Source: Pseudomonas sp. GM18 (GTDB lineage: Bacteria; Pseudomonadota; Gammaproteobacteria; Pseudomonadales; Pseudomonadaceae). From it: 64,000 bases of DNA. Positions 1-7,597 of this stretch are shown here, piece by piece. The position numbers were made by a program, and so were the translations under genes. Location of the stretch: positions 62,001-126,000 of the forward strand of contig NZ_AKJT01000069.1 of assembly GCF_000282195.1 (NCBI RefSeq), in the 5' to 3' direction. The notes beneath the pieces are model-generated. The model made no database searches. It was not told the origin of the DNA and saw only the letters and a program-made list of their open reading frames with translations. The stretch's first letter is position 1, and each line of letters begins with the position of its first letter.

Positions 1-674
1 AATGTGGCGATGAACACGTTGAAGGGTGAGTTGCCGATCAGGCTCAGCGCCCCCATGCAAGCGACCGCGGCCAGTGCGGCGATCAGTTTGTTGCGGGTGT
101 TGCAGAGCGATACCAACACGTAGAGCATCATCGCGGTCAGCGCATAGTCGAGCTGATATTTGATCAAGTGCGCCGCGTACTGCGCGCAGATCGCCCCCAG
201 CAAACCGCCGAGCACCCACGAGGTGTGGCAATACAGATTGAAGCCGATCAGGTAACGCACATTGACCGGTGAGCCCTTGCCCAGTTTGACGCTGTGGAAG
301 GCGAACGATTCATCGGTCAGCCCACCGGCATAACACCAGCGCTCCAGACGACTGAGCCCCAGCGCTTGCAGGGCCTTGGCCATATAGACCGACATCAGCA
401 TGTGCCGCGCATTGATCAGAAACGTGGTGAGGATGATGGTGGTCAGCGACGCGCCGCTGGAGATCAGCGCCAGGGCGGCGAACTGCGAGGCACCGGCGTA
501 GACGAACAGGCACATCGCGACCGGCAGCCACACGGGCAACCCGGCATTGACGGCCATCAAACCGAACACAAACGACACCGTGAAGTAGCCCGCAACAACC
601 GGGCTGGCTTCAGCAAACGTGCGCGAGGGCTGGGGGTCGACCATCAGCGGCTGGCTGCTGGACGTCTCATTCAT
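1..674 (-). CDS. azlC: AzlC-family branched-chain amino acid exporter, large subunit (partial, 3' end off window)
   Basis: The frame is open from an ATG at 674 to the left edge, giving about 224 residues without a stop, so the C-terminus and any azlD partner lie outside. The product is hydrophobic with several membrane spans. It shows the AzlC-type stretches VYAGASQFAALALI and FLINARHMLMSVYMA, and GGLTDESFAF. AzlC with AzlD exports branched-chain or similar amino acids across the inner membrane. The start codon overlaps the stop of the upstream acetyltransferase gene (ATGA at 671-674), which suggests translational coupling. The operon partners (dioxygenase, acetyltransferase) suggest export of a modified amino acid; that is inference. 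Confidence 0.88.
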   Translation of the reverse strand, partial: MNETSSSQPLMVDPQPSRTFAEASPVVAGYFTVSFVFGLMAVNAGLPVWLPVAMCLFVYAGASQFAALALISSGASLTTIILTTFLINARHMLMSVYMAKALQALGLSRLERWCYAGGLTDESFAFHSVKLGKGSPVNVRYLIGFNLYCHTSWVLGGLLGAICAQYAAHLIKYQLDYALTAMMLYVLVSLCNTRNKLIAALAAVACMGALSLIGNSPFNVFIAT

Positions 675-1117
675 AGATCCCTCTCAAAGGTAGTTTCGCC
701 GCGCGGCTCACAAAAGCCCTGGGCACTCCAAAAACGTTTGCCGGCAAGGTTAGCATCGTCGACAAACAGGAACATCCGCAGCACACCCACCCGTTTCATG
801 TCCGCCGAGGCCGCTTCCACCAGGCGCTGACCGACGCCCTGGCTGCGATACATCGGGCTCACCGCCAGGTGATTGATGGTGCCGCGACTGCCGAGCATAC
901 CGCCCAACACCGCGCCGACCACTTCGCCACGGACATCGAGCGCGAGGAACGCGGTGGTAGTTTTCTGCACCAACACACCGCGCAGGCATTTGGCGTCCTG
1001 CCATTCACAGAACGACACCTCTTCGAACTGCCGAAAGAAGCGCTCCAGACGTTGGGCGTCCTTGGCCGTCGCCCGTCGCAGCATCACCGGTGCAGGGCAC
1101 TCGGCGATGTTCATCAT
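671..1117 (-). CDS. GNAT-family N-acetyltransferase
   Basis: A 148-residue single-domain GNAT protein. The acetyl-CoA loop is seen as YRSQGVGQRLVEAA in the middle of the protein, followed by the typical C-terminal strand-helix FLFVDDANLAGKRFWSAQGF. I place the start at the ATG-ATG pair at 1117/1114. A longer reading to 1210 would overlap the upstream dioxygenase gene by 80 bases and is unlikely. No strong Shine-Dalgarno is visible, so coupling to the upstream gene 13 bases away is plausible. It lies between the dioxygenase and azlC, so it may acetylate the hydroxylated amino acid made by the former or protect the cell from it. The substrate is unknown. Confidence 0.8.
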   Translation of the reverse strand: MMNIAECPAPVMLRRATAKDAQRLERFFRQFEEVSFCEWQDAKCLRGVLVQKTTTAFLALDVRGEVVGAVLGGMLGSRGTINHLAVSPMYRSQGVGQRLVEAASADMKRVGVLRMFLFVDDANLAGKRFWSAQGFCEPRGETTFERDL

Positions 1118-1130
1118 GGGGTCGAGCTGT

Positions 1131-1877
1131 TCAGCGAACAATGTCGAAAGCGGTCCCGGGCCGCGAGAAGGAAATGGCCAGAATCTGCCGATAGGCCATT
1201 TCGTGAGCATGGGTGTTGCGCGCCGGTGTCACGTAGTGACGCATGTCGCGATCGAGGAAGTAGGTGGTGTCGAGGATTTCCAGATAAGTCGTTGCCGCCA
1301 ACTGTTCCTCTTGGACCGAATACAAACGACTCTCCGCCCCGTCAACATTGTTGCGACCCCAGAAATGCACACCGCTGAACGGATAACCGTCGCAGTGAAT
1401 ACCTTCCGGGGTAATTTCCAGTTGCTTGCCCGGCTTGATCTCGATGCGGATCTGATGAATCTGGCATTGCCAGATTTCGTCGTGCAACTCCGGTGGTAAT
1501 ACGTGTTTGTACACCTCGAAATCCGCATCGATGAGGCTGCGCATCACCGGCGAATTGATGACTTCATTGGAGAAGTCCTGGAAGTGCCGCTCCAGTCCAC
1601 CGACATAGCTGTTGTTGGCCTTCGATTGGATATAGGCGCGGTGTTCCAATTGCTTCAGGTCACGGGTGACCGGGTTGTATTCGAAATCGCTGTAACGACG
1701 GAAACGCATGCCCGCATCGGCCTGGCCGTAATAACTGTCCGGCTCCATGCTTTCCCAACTTTTGGTCAGTCTGACGAAGTCGGAAAAATGACCGAAGAGA
1801 TTGAAGTCGGCTCCCTGGACGTTGACATATTTGTCGCGCCGTAGCGATTCGCCAACTTCTCTGTTCAACACGATCAT
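1131..1877 (-). CDS. 2OG-Fe(II) dioxygenase (PF10014-like, amino-acid hydroxylase type)
   Basis: A 248-residue protein of the small 2-oxoglutarate/Fe(II) dioxygenase family that includes bacterial free L-amino acid hydroxylases such as the isoleucine dioxygenase IDO and BsmA. The iron-binding HxD motif is at H161-C-D163 (GIHCDGYPFSGVHFWGRNN). A distal histidine at H214 (RDMRHYVTPAR) would complete the facial triad, and R230 is a candidate for binding 2-oxoglutarate. The order and spacing agree with that family as I remember it. The ATG at 1877 is preceded by GGAGACC. It is first in a three-gene operon with an acetyltransferase and an AzlC exporter, which supports a soluble amino acid as substrate. 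Which amino acid cannot be told from sequence. Confidence 0.82.
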   Translation of the reverse strand: MIVLNREVGESLRRDKYVNVQGADFNLFGHFSDFVRLTKSWESMEPDSYYGQADAGMRFRRYSDFEYNPVTRDLKQLEHRAYIQSKANNSYVGGLERHFQDFSNEVINSPVMRSLIDADFEVYKHVLPPELHDEIWQCQIHQIRIEIKPGKQLEITPEGIHCDGYPFSGVHFWGRNNVDGAESRLYSVQEEQLAATTYLEILDTTYFLDRDMRHYVTPARNTHAHEMAYRQILAISFSRPGTAFDIVR

Positions 1878-2056
1878 TACTAGGTCTCCGCTGCATTTAG
1901 CGGCCTAATCTAGTAGGTGCCGGATTGACGGCCCATGAGAAAGAATTTCAGGCATATCAAGCGTTGCTTGAAACGCAGGATGAAGTTGCTTCAATTCGAC
2001 TTTTTACGATCGAAAACAGCCGTTTTCAGTGTTTTCCTACGGTCATGAGGCGAAAA

Positions 2057-2079
2057 AAAACCCCGAACCAGTCGGGGTT
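2057..2079 (-). terminator. Rho-independent terminator of the OprD-family porin gene
   Basis: A CCCCGA/TCGGGG stem with a short loop is followed on the minus strand by a run of eight T residues. It lies just downstream of the porin stop codon at 2110. Confidence 0.85.
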
Positions 2080-2109
2080 TCTATCGAGTCTGAACAACTC
2101 AGCCGATCA

Positions 2110-3396
2110 TCAGAAGATGTTGATCGGGTAATCCACGAATACGCGCAGTTCGTTGCCGCTCACGTTGTACTCGCTGGACTTCTGCGACACACGCAGGATC
2201 GAGCTGCGTACCTTCACGCTCAGGTCTTTGGCCGGGCCACTTTGCACGACGTACTTGAACTGGTTGAAGATCTCGCGCTCGGTGCCGCCTTCACTGGTGG
2301 ACGTGGTGATGTTGTCACCACGCACGTAGGCCACGTTGTAGCTCAGGCCCGGAACGCCAAAGGCGCTGAAGTCCAGACCGTAACCCAGCTGCCAGCTGCG
2401 TTCGTCTTCGGCATTGAAGTCGGACCAGTAGGAGTTCGCCAGGTAGATGGTGTTGCCGCCGTCGCCGACGCGGTTCTGGCCGCGCTGATAGCCACCGTAG
2501 GCATAACCCAGGTTGCTATCGCCGGTGCTGCGCTGGTGGGCAAGGGTGAACGAGTGCGGGCCGGTGGCGAAGGTCGCTGCCAGGCTCCAGATTTTGTTGT
2601 CGTCGCCGGTGACACCGTTTTCCCGGACGTAGGAATTGTCCAGTTTGGTGCGGTAGCCGTTGAAGTCCAGGGTCAGGGACTGATCCTTGGCGATCGGGAA
2701 CACATAGTTTGCGTTCACGTATTGCTTCTTCAGCACGTCTTCGACGTCGGACGCGTACAGCGCAGCCTTGAACTGTTCGGTGAACTGGTAGCTACCGCCC
2801 AATACGTTGATCGACTTCAAGCCACCACTGTCACGGCCTTCAGCGCTTTTGCGCGATTCAGCGGTGAAGCGACCGGCGTTCAGCTCCAGGCCTTTGATCT
2901 CTTTAGAGGTGATCAAGGTGCCGGTATAGCTTTCCGGCAGCAGGCGGGAGTTGTCGTAGTTCAGCACCGGCAGGGCCGGCATCTGGTCACCATAGGTCAG
3001 CACGGTGCTGGAGATACGGAATTTGACCGCGCCACCGAACTTGGACAGGTCATCCGCCGCGCTGCCGCTGTCGCCCTGCTTGAAGAAGTCGATACCGCCG
3101 GCGCCGCTGCGGCCTTTGCCGCCGTCCAGACGCAGTGCGTACAGACCGAAGGCATCCACACCTACACCGACGGTGCCTTGGGTGAAACCGGACGAGTAAG
3201 TACCGATGGCCGCTTGGCCCCACTCGGCTTTGTCCGGGTTGCCGTCTTTATAGTCACGATTGATGTAGGCGTTGCGCAGCAGCACTTTGAGGCTGCTGTC
3301 TTCAACAAAACCCTTGGATTCGGCCTGGTCGTTAGCCATGGCCTGTGTCGCGCTCAACATCCCCAGTGCGATCAGGCTGATTCGCTTGTTCAACAT
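2110..3396 (-). CDS. OprD-family outer membrane porin
   Basis: A 428-residue outer membrane protein with a signal peptide ending near residue 21 (ALGMLSATQAMA). The mature part has alternating beta-barrel strands and OprD-family signatures: an early GFVEDSSLKVLLRNAYINRDY, then GGAVKFRISSTVLTYGDQMP, and a final strand ending in aromatic F (RVFVDYPINIF). OprD-family members are 18-stranded channels for basic amino acids, dipeptides or aromatic acids; the substrate here cannot be read from sequence. The gene stands alone with its own terminator. The specific paralogue (OprE, OprQ, Opd series) is not resolved. Confidence 0.9.
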   Translation of the reverse strand: MLNKRISLIALGMLSATQAMANDQAESKGFVEDSSLKVLLRNAYINRDYKDGNPDKAEWGQAAIGTYSSGFTQGTVGVGVDAFGLYALRLDGGKGRSGAGGIDFFKQGDSGSAADDLSKFGGAVKFRISSTVLTYGDQMPALPVLNYDNSRLLPESYTGTLITSKEIKGLELNAGRFTAESRKSAEGRDSGGLKSINVLGGSYQFTEQFKAALYASDVEDVLKKQYVNANYVFPIAKDQSLTLDFNGYRTKLDNSYVRENGVTGDDNKIWSLAATFATGPHSFTLAHQRSTGDSNLGYAYGGYQRGQNRVGDGGNTIYLANSYWSDFNAEDERSWQLGYGLDFSAFGVPGLSYNVAYVRGDNITTSTSEGGTEREIFNQFKYVVQSGPAKDLSVKVRSSILRVSQKSSEYNVSGNELRVFVDYPINIF

Positions 3397-3481
3397 GTTA
3401 TTTTCCTTATTACGGGTTGATACGCTCTGTGCTGAACAGCTGAAACGGCGCTATCGCGCTCTTTTTTCACCGCAAAAACAA

Positions 3482-3516
3482 AAAGGCCCGCCCACGAAAA
3501 TTCGCGGCGGGCCTTT
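3482..3516. terminator. Bidirectional-looking terminator between the SnoaL-like and porin genes
   Basis: An AAGGCCCGCC/GGCGGGCCTT stem is flanked by T-rich sequence on both strands. On the minus strand it follows the SnoaL-like gene, which ends at 3634, and precedes the porin promoter. Confidence 0.75.
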
Positions 3517-3633
3517 TATTGTTTTGTCAGTCATGGCGGTTAGCCACAGGCGTTGGGGCGCATCCTATCTGCGCATTTAACGATGTGTCAATTTCGTGAA
3601 TCGTCTGTAAATAGGTGAAAATCGTCTAAGAAA

Positions 3634-4029
3634 TCACTTGTCAGCGATAGCCAATTGCACGATATGGCTGTCGACGAACTGTTCGAAATGGGTAACTTTT
3701 CCGTCGGCCAGCGTCCACAAGTGCGCGACCCGGGCATTCATCGCACGGCCGGTGGCTTTATAGATGCCGCTGTAATTGCCATAGGCAAATACCTTGTCGC
3801 CCTGAGCGACGTAGTTCTCGACCTTGAACTGAAAATCTTCCCACTCAGTAGCCAGGCGCTTGAAGACGTTTTCGACGATAGCGTCGAAACCGATATAGGT
3901 CCCGGCGCAGGGGAAACCCGCCGCCTCGGTCCAGCGGGCGTCATCGGCCAGCGCCGCCGCGGTGTTGCGCGCATTCTCCTGGGAGTTGGCGCCTTCGTAG
4001 GTGCTTTTGATCAGGCTCAGGTTATCCAT
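3634..4029 (-). CDS. SnoaL/NTF2-like nuclear transport factor 2 family protein
   Basis: A 131-residue protein with the NTF2-like cone fold pattern: an N-terminal helix (SLIKSTYEGANSQENARNTAA), the strand DDARWTEAAGFPCAGTYIGFDAI, and C-terminal strands ending AHLWTLADGKVTHFEQFVDS. Family members include ketosteroid isomerase-like enzymes and many proteins of unknown function. The start at 4029 is chosen because GGAG lies at proper spacing before it; upstream in-frame codons fall in the preceding gene's 3' end. It is 17 bases downstream of the DsbA-like gene on the same strand, so the two are probably co-transcribed. The substrate is unknown. Confidence 0.8.
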   Translation of the reverse strand: MDNLSLIKSTYEGANSQENARNTAAALADDARWTEAAGFPCAGTYIGFDAIVENVFKRLATEWEDFQFKVENYVAQGDKVFAYGNYSGIYKATGRAMNARVAHLWTLADGKVTHFEQFVDSHIVQLAIADK

Positions 4030-4046
4030 GGTGACTCCAGGTGAGT

Positions 4047-4718
4047 TCAATGGGCGCAGCCGTCGAGGCCACAGGTTTGAAACGCGGATGAAGACGCCTT
4101 TGCCGCAAGCGACTGGCTCAACCATTGGGCGAAGGCTTGCGGCTTGCCGAGCCAGGGGCCGATATCGACCAGGGTGAACTGGCCATCCTGCTCCAGTGCG
4201 AAGGTCGGGAAGCCCTGACCGCCGACACGGGCCAAGAGTGCGCGGCTGTCCTTGATATGACGATCGGTGTCGGCTGCATTAAATGCCTGTTGGAAAGCCT
4301 CAGGTTCAAGACCTGTCTGTGCGGCGAGTTCAAGCAGAACAGCCTCGTCAGCGATGCGTCGACCTTCCACGTAATGAGCCGTCTGCAAACGCCCCAGCAA
4401 CTCCAGTCCACGCCCGGCGATCTGCTCGGCTGCCAGCACGGCGGCAATCGGCGGCGTGGAATCGAACACCGCCGCCTCATCACGCAGCAATCCCTCAAAA
4501 TACGCCTCGCCAAACGGCTGGCCGGTGTACTCGGCGATGCGCCGGTCGTGGGGCATGACGTAATTGCGTAGTTGTGGCGAAACGGTTTGGCGATTGGCAC
4601 CGCTCATCATGCCGCCACCGTGGCCGATCACCGGCAACACGGCTTGGGCAGCTTGCACCAGGGGTTTGGCGCCGTAGCACCAACCGCACAATGGGTCGTA
4701 AATGTAGTGAAGGGTCAT
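4047..4718 (-). CDS. DsbA-family thioredoxin-fold protein (FrnE-like, cytoplasmic)
   Basis: A 223-residue thioredoxin-fold protein with the redox motif C11-G-W-C14 close to the N-terminus (YDPLCGWCYGAKPL) and the cis-proline region GQGFPTFALEQDG. No signal peptide is seen, so it should be cytoplasmic, unlike true periplasmic DsbA. This matches the FrnE/2-hydroxychromene isomerase-like branch. The C-terminus carries a second cysteine pair and histidine (CGLDGCAH), which could bind metal or be redox active. A GGAG site precedes the ATG. It is probably co-transcribed with the SnoaL-like gene. The physiological partner is unknown. Confidence 0.82.
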   Translation of the reverse strand: MTLHYIYDPLCGWCYGAKPLVQAAQAVLPVIGHGGGMMSGANRQTVSPQLRNYVMPHDRRIAEYTGQPFGEAYFEGLLRDEAAVFDSTPPIAAVLAAEQIAGRGLELLGRLQTAHYVEGRRIADEAVLLELAAQTGLEPEAFQQAFNAADTDRHIKDSRALLARVGGQGFPTFALEQDGQFTLVDIGPWLGKPQAFAQWLSQSLAAKASSSAFQTCGLDGCAH

Positions 4719-4886
4719 AGGAAGACTCCGGCAAAAAAGTAGGAAAACTCAATGCCGGCAGACTAATACTCAGATCGTTTTGGAAAAACGCCGGAATCGA
4801 TTTCAGTCTGTTTCAAGAATCGGTCGAATGCCCCTCATGAAAGGCACCTGCCAATCTTGCAGGCACCCACTTTTGCGACGGGCATA

Positions 4887-4914
4887 AAAAAGCGCCGCCT
4901 TCCCGGCAGCGCTT
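4887..4914 (-). terminator. Rho-independent terminator after the small gene at 4938
   Basis: An AAGCGC/GCGCTT-type stem with a short loop is followed on the minus strand by a T run. It lies 24 bases past the stop of the small unknown gene. Confidence 0.75.
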
Positions 4915-4937
4915 TTATCAATCCGTTGTTTTTCTTC

Positions 4938-5150
4938 TTATCCTTCCATCACATCCCACAACGCTTCCAGTTCCGCCTCGCTGAATAAACCAGCGGGATA
5001 GCGCTCGATCATCATCCGGCGCGGATCAGGTTCCCTGATCTGACGCGTTCCATTGGACTTCAACCACTGCGCCAGAACCTGGAGCGATTCGCTGTTAACT
5101 GCCAGGGGATGCAGTGTCCGCTCGCTCACTACGTTCATTTCGGCGTTCAT
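4938..5150 (-). CDS. Small conserved-looking protein of unknown function
   Basis: This 70-residue ORF starts at an ATG at 5150 preceded by GGGAGAGAG. In-frame codons extend to 5192, but that start has no better site. The product is soluble, with no signal or membrane segment. The middle is basic (RQIREPDPRRMMIERYP) and the end acidic (FSEAELEALWDVMEG). A terminator directly downstream supports it as a real gene. I do not recognise a family. It lies between the DsbA-like gene and aguA, with no obvious link to either. Confidence 0.55.
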   Translation of the reverse strand: MNAEMNVVSERTLHPLAVNSESLQVLAQWLKSNGTRQIREPDPRRMMIERYPAGLFSEAELEALWDVMEG

Positions 5151-5292
5151 CTCAGCGCTCTCTCCCGGATTGTGAGCGGCTAACTTATCCAAGGTTTATG
5201 ACAGAACATCGAAGTTCTCTCCCTCCCCGTGTTGCCCCAGCGAAGATACAAGAGCTGTGCCAATGTTTTCGAAGTGTCGATAAGTGGATACA

Positions 5293-5324
5293 AAAAAACC
5301 CACAGTCCTGACGGGCTGCGGGTT
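5293..5324 (-). terminator. Rho-independent terminator of the aguBA operon
   Basis: An AACCCGCAG/CTGTGGGTT stem with one mismatch is followed on the minus strand by seven T residues. It sits about 75 bases beyond the aguA stop codon. Confidence 0.8.
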
Positions 5325-5399
5325 TTCTTTGTAACAACGAGGATAAACCTTTGCTCAATCGATTTTGCAATGAACTCAAGCTGTTACGACATCACTCAC

Positions 5400-6506
5400 T
5401 CACGCCTTGTGTGGTGCGGGCTGCTGCTGGGTAAGGCAATGGATGTTACCGCCCCCAAGTAACAGTTCGCGACCAGGCACCATGACCACTTCGTGCTGCG
5501 GGAACACGCTCTGCAAAATCTCTTTGGCCGGACCGTCCAATGGGTCGTCGAAGCTCGGCGCGATGATGCCGCCGTTGACGATCAGGAAGTTCACATAAGA
5601 GCCGGCCAGACGCACCGTCGGATTGCGCTCCTGAGTGCCGTCCACCGGGTCCACACCTGCGCACTCTTCTTCGGTCGCATACAGCGGCCCCGGAATCGGC
5701 ATTTTGTGCACCGTAAATGGGCGTCCCTTGGCATCGGTGCTGTTTTGCAGCACGTTCATTGCCGCCTGGCAACGTGGGTAGTTCGGGTTCTGCGGGTCGT
5801 CAGTCCAGGCCAGCAGTACCTCGCCCGGACGCACGTAGCAGCAGAAGTTATCCACATGGCCGTCAGTTTCGTCGTTGAACAAACCGTCCGGCAGCCAGAT
5901 GATCTTATCCACAGCCAGATTGGCGCTGAGCACCGCTTCGATTTGCTCACGGTTCATGTGCGGATTGCGATTGCGGTTTAGCAGGCACTCTTCGGTGGTG
6001 ATCAGGGTGCCTTCGCCATCGACGTGAATCGAGCCGCCTTCGAGCACAAAACCCTCGGTGCGGTAGCGCGGGCTGCGCTCGATTTCGAGGATCTTGCCCG
6101 CCACCTGCGAATCACGGTTCCACGGCGAATACAAACCACCGTCGAAACCGCCCCAGGCATTGAAGTCCCAATCCACGCCACGGACTTCGCCGCTGTTATT
6201 GATGACGAACGTCGGGCCGGTATCCCGAACCCAGGCGTCATCGCTGGACATCTCCACCACACGAATATTCGGCACGTCGAGACGAGTGCGGGCATTTTCG
6301 TACTGGCCCGCGGAAACCGCCACGGTCACCGGTTCGAAACGCGCGATGGCCTTGGCTACCGCGACGTGCGCGGCTTGCGCCGGTTTGCCACCCAGGCGCC
6401 AGTTGTCCGGACGCTCGGGCCAGACCATCCAGGTCTGGGTTTGTGGTGCCCACTCGGCGGGCATGTAAAAGCCGTCGGCGCGAGGGGTGCTGTTCAAAGT
6501 GGTCAT
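5400..6506 (-). CDS. aguA: Agmatine deiminase
   Basis: A 368-residue member of the PPAD/amidinotransferase fold that hydrolyses agmatine to N-carbamoylputrescine and ammonia. The catalytic cysteine is C357 in GGGNIHCLTQQQ near the C-terminus, as in known AguA. Other family blocks are ADGFYMPAEWAPQTQTWMVWP at the start, the acidic motif WVRDTGPTFV, and the His-containing NDETDGHVDNFCCYV. The start at 6506 is set by GGAG upstream and by the aguB stop 5 bases before. It is co-transcribed with aguB, which performs the next step to putrescine. It acts in the cytoplasm, in arginine and polyamine catabolism. Confidence 0.96.
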   Translation of the reverse strand: MTTLNSTPRADGFYMPAEWAPQTQTWMVWPERPDNWRLGGKPAQAAHVAVAKAIARFEPVTVAVSAGQYENARTRLDVPNIRVVEMSSDDAWVRDTGPTFVINNSGEVRGVDWDFNAWGGFDGGLYSPWNRDSQVAGKILEIERSPRYRTEGFVLEGGSIHVDGEGTLITTEECLLNRNRNPHMNREQIEAVLSANLAVDKIIWLPDGLFNDETDGHVDNFCCYVRPGEVLLAWTDDPQNPNYPRCQAAMNVLQNSTDAKGRPFTVHKMPIPGPLYATEEECAGVDPVDGTQERNPTVRLAGSYVNFLIVNGGIIAPSFDDPLDGPAKEILQSVFPQHEVVMVPGRELLLGGGNIHCLTQQQPAPHKA

Positions 6507-6510
6507 GGCT

Positions 6511-7389
6511 TCAGGACTCCAGGGAACCGTCGAGGGTTTTGATCGCGCCGTACAGGTTCGGACGACGGTCACGGAACGAACCCCAGGCGCTGCGAATGTG
6601 CTCCAGCTCATCGAGGTCGAAGCTGTGAACCAGGATGCCTTCTTCGGTTTTGCTCAGCTCTTGGACTTTCTCGCCAAACTGGTTGGCGATGAACGACGAG
6701 CCGTAGAAGGTAATGTCGTAGCCGTCCTGCTCTTCGTTACCGATGCGGTTGCTGGCGATCAGCGGCATCAGGTTGGCGCCGGCATGGCCTTGTTGCACAC
6801 GCTGCCAGTGGTCGCGGGACGAAATGGTCTTGTCGTGTGGCTCGCTGCCGATGGCGGTCGGGTAGAACAGGATTTCCGCGCCTTGCAACGCCATGCTGCG
6901 GGCGCACTCCGGGAACCACTGATCCCAGCAGATGCCCACGCCGATTTTCGCGTAACGGGTATTCCAGACTTTGAAACCGGTATCGCCTGGATTGAAGTAG
7001 TACTTTTCGTGGTAGCCAGGGCCATCCGGGATGTGGCTTTTACGATAAATCCCGAGGTTGCTGCCGTCGGCATCGATGATTGCGATGCTGTTGAAACGCG
7101 CGCGACCGGCCAATTCGTAGAAGCTGATCGGCAGCGCCACTTGCAGTTCTTTGGCGACCTTCTGGAAGTGCTTGATGGCAACGTTGTCTTCAACCGTCGT
7201 GGCCAGTTGCAGGTAGTCCGGGTTCGGCTTCTGGCAGAAGTACGGAGCCTCGAACAGTTCCTGGATCAGGATGATTTGCGCACCTTTGGCCGCCGCTTCC
7301 CGGACCAGCTTCTCAGCGGTCTCGATGTTGGCTTCAAGGTCCCAGGAACAAGCCATCTGGGTGGCGGCGACGGTAACGATACGACTCAT
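6511..7389 (-). CDS. aguB: N-carbamoylputrescine amidohydrolase
   Basis: A 292-residue nitrilase-superfamily enzyme that converts N-carbamoylputrescine to putrescine, CO2 and ammonia. The catalytic triad is readable: E44 (LIQELFEAPYFCQ), K117 (GIYRKSHIPDGPGY) and C154 (VGICWDQWFPE). The YHEKYYFNPGDTGF block is typical of AguB. The ATG at 7389 has AGGAGA upstream. aguA follows with only 4 bases between, forming an aguBA operon ended by the terminator near 5300. No aguR-type TetR regulator gene is adjacent. The 208-base region upstream, before the fusion gene, presumably holds the promoter. Confidence 0.96.
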   Translation of the reverse strand: MSRIVTVAATQMACSWDLEANIETAEKLVREAAAKGAQIILIQELFEAPYFCQKPNPDYLQLATTVEDNVAIKHFQKVAKELQVALPISFYELAGRARFNSIAIIDADGSNLGIYRKSHIPDGPGYHEKYYFNPGDTGFKVWNTRYAKIGVGICWDQWFPECARSMALQGAEILFYPTAIGSEPHDKTISSRDHWQRVQQGHAGANLMPLIASNRIGNEEQDGYDITFYGSSFIANQFGEKVQELSKTEEGILVHSFDLDELEHIRSAWGSFRDRRPNLYGAIKTLDGSLES

Positions 7390-7597
7390 GAATCATCTCC
7401 TGGGCAAGTGCTTGAGGGTCAGTGTGGCATCGACCGATGACAGAACGGGAATCACCGGGCGTGGTTCGTCCACACCGTGGGCAGTGGCGACTTTATAGCC
7501 GATAAAAATCGGCTTTAAAAGCGATAAATACTCACCACCTCGAAATAAACCCAAAAATTCCCGATAACAATCGATATTTGCAACCTCTACGAGCTGC

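Noticed and set aside
1925..2131. 68-codon frame on the plus strand between the dioxygenase and porin genes
   Set aside because: It starts with TTG without a ribosome binding site and runs through the porin terminator hairpin.
2029..3420. Long open frame (463 codons) on the plus strand opposite the OprD-family porin gene
   Set aside because: It is antisense to a clear porin gene with signal peptide and terminator. Such shadow frames arise from high-GC codon bias; the translated sequence has no recognisable domain.
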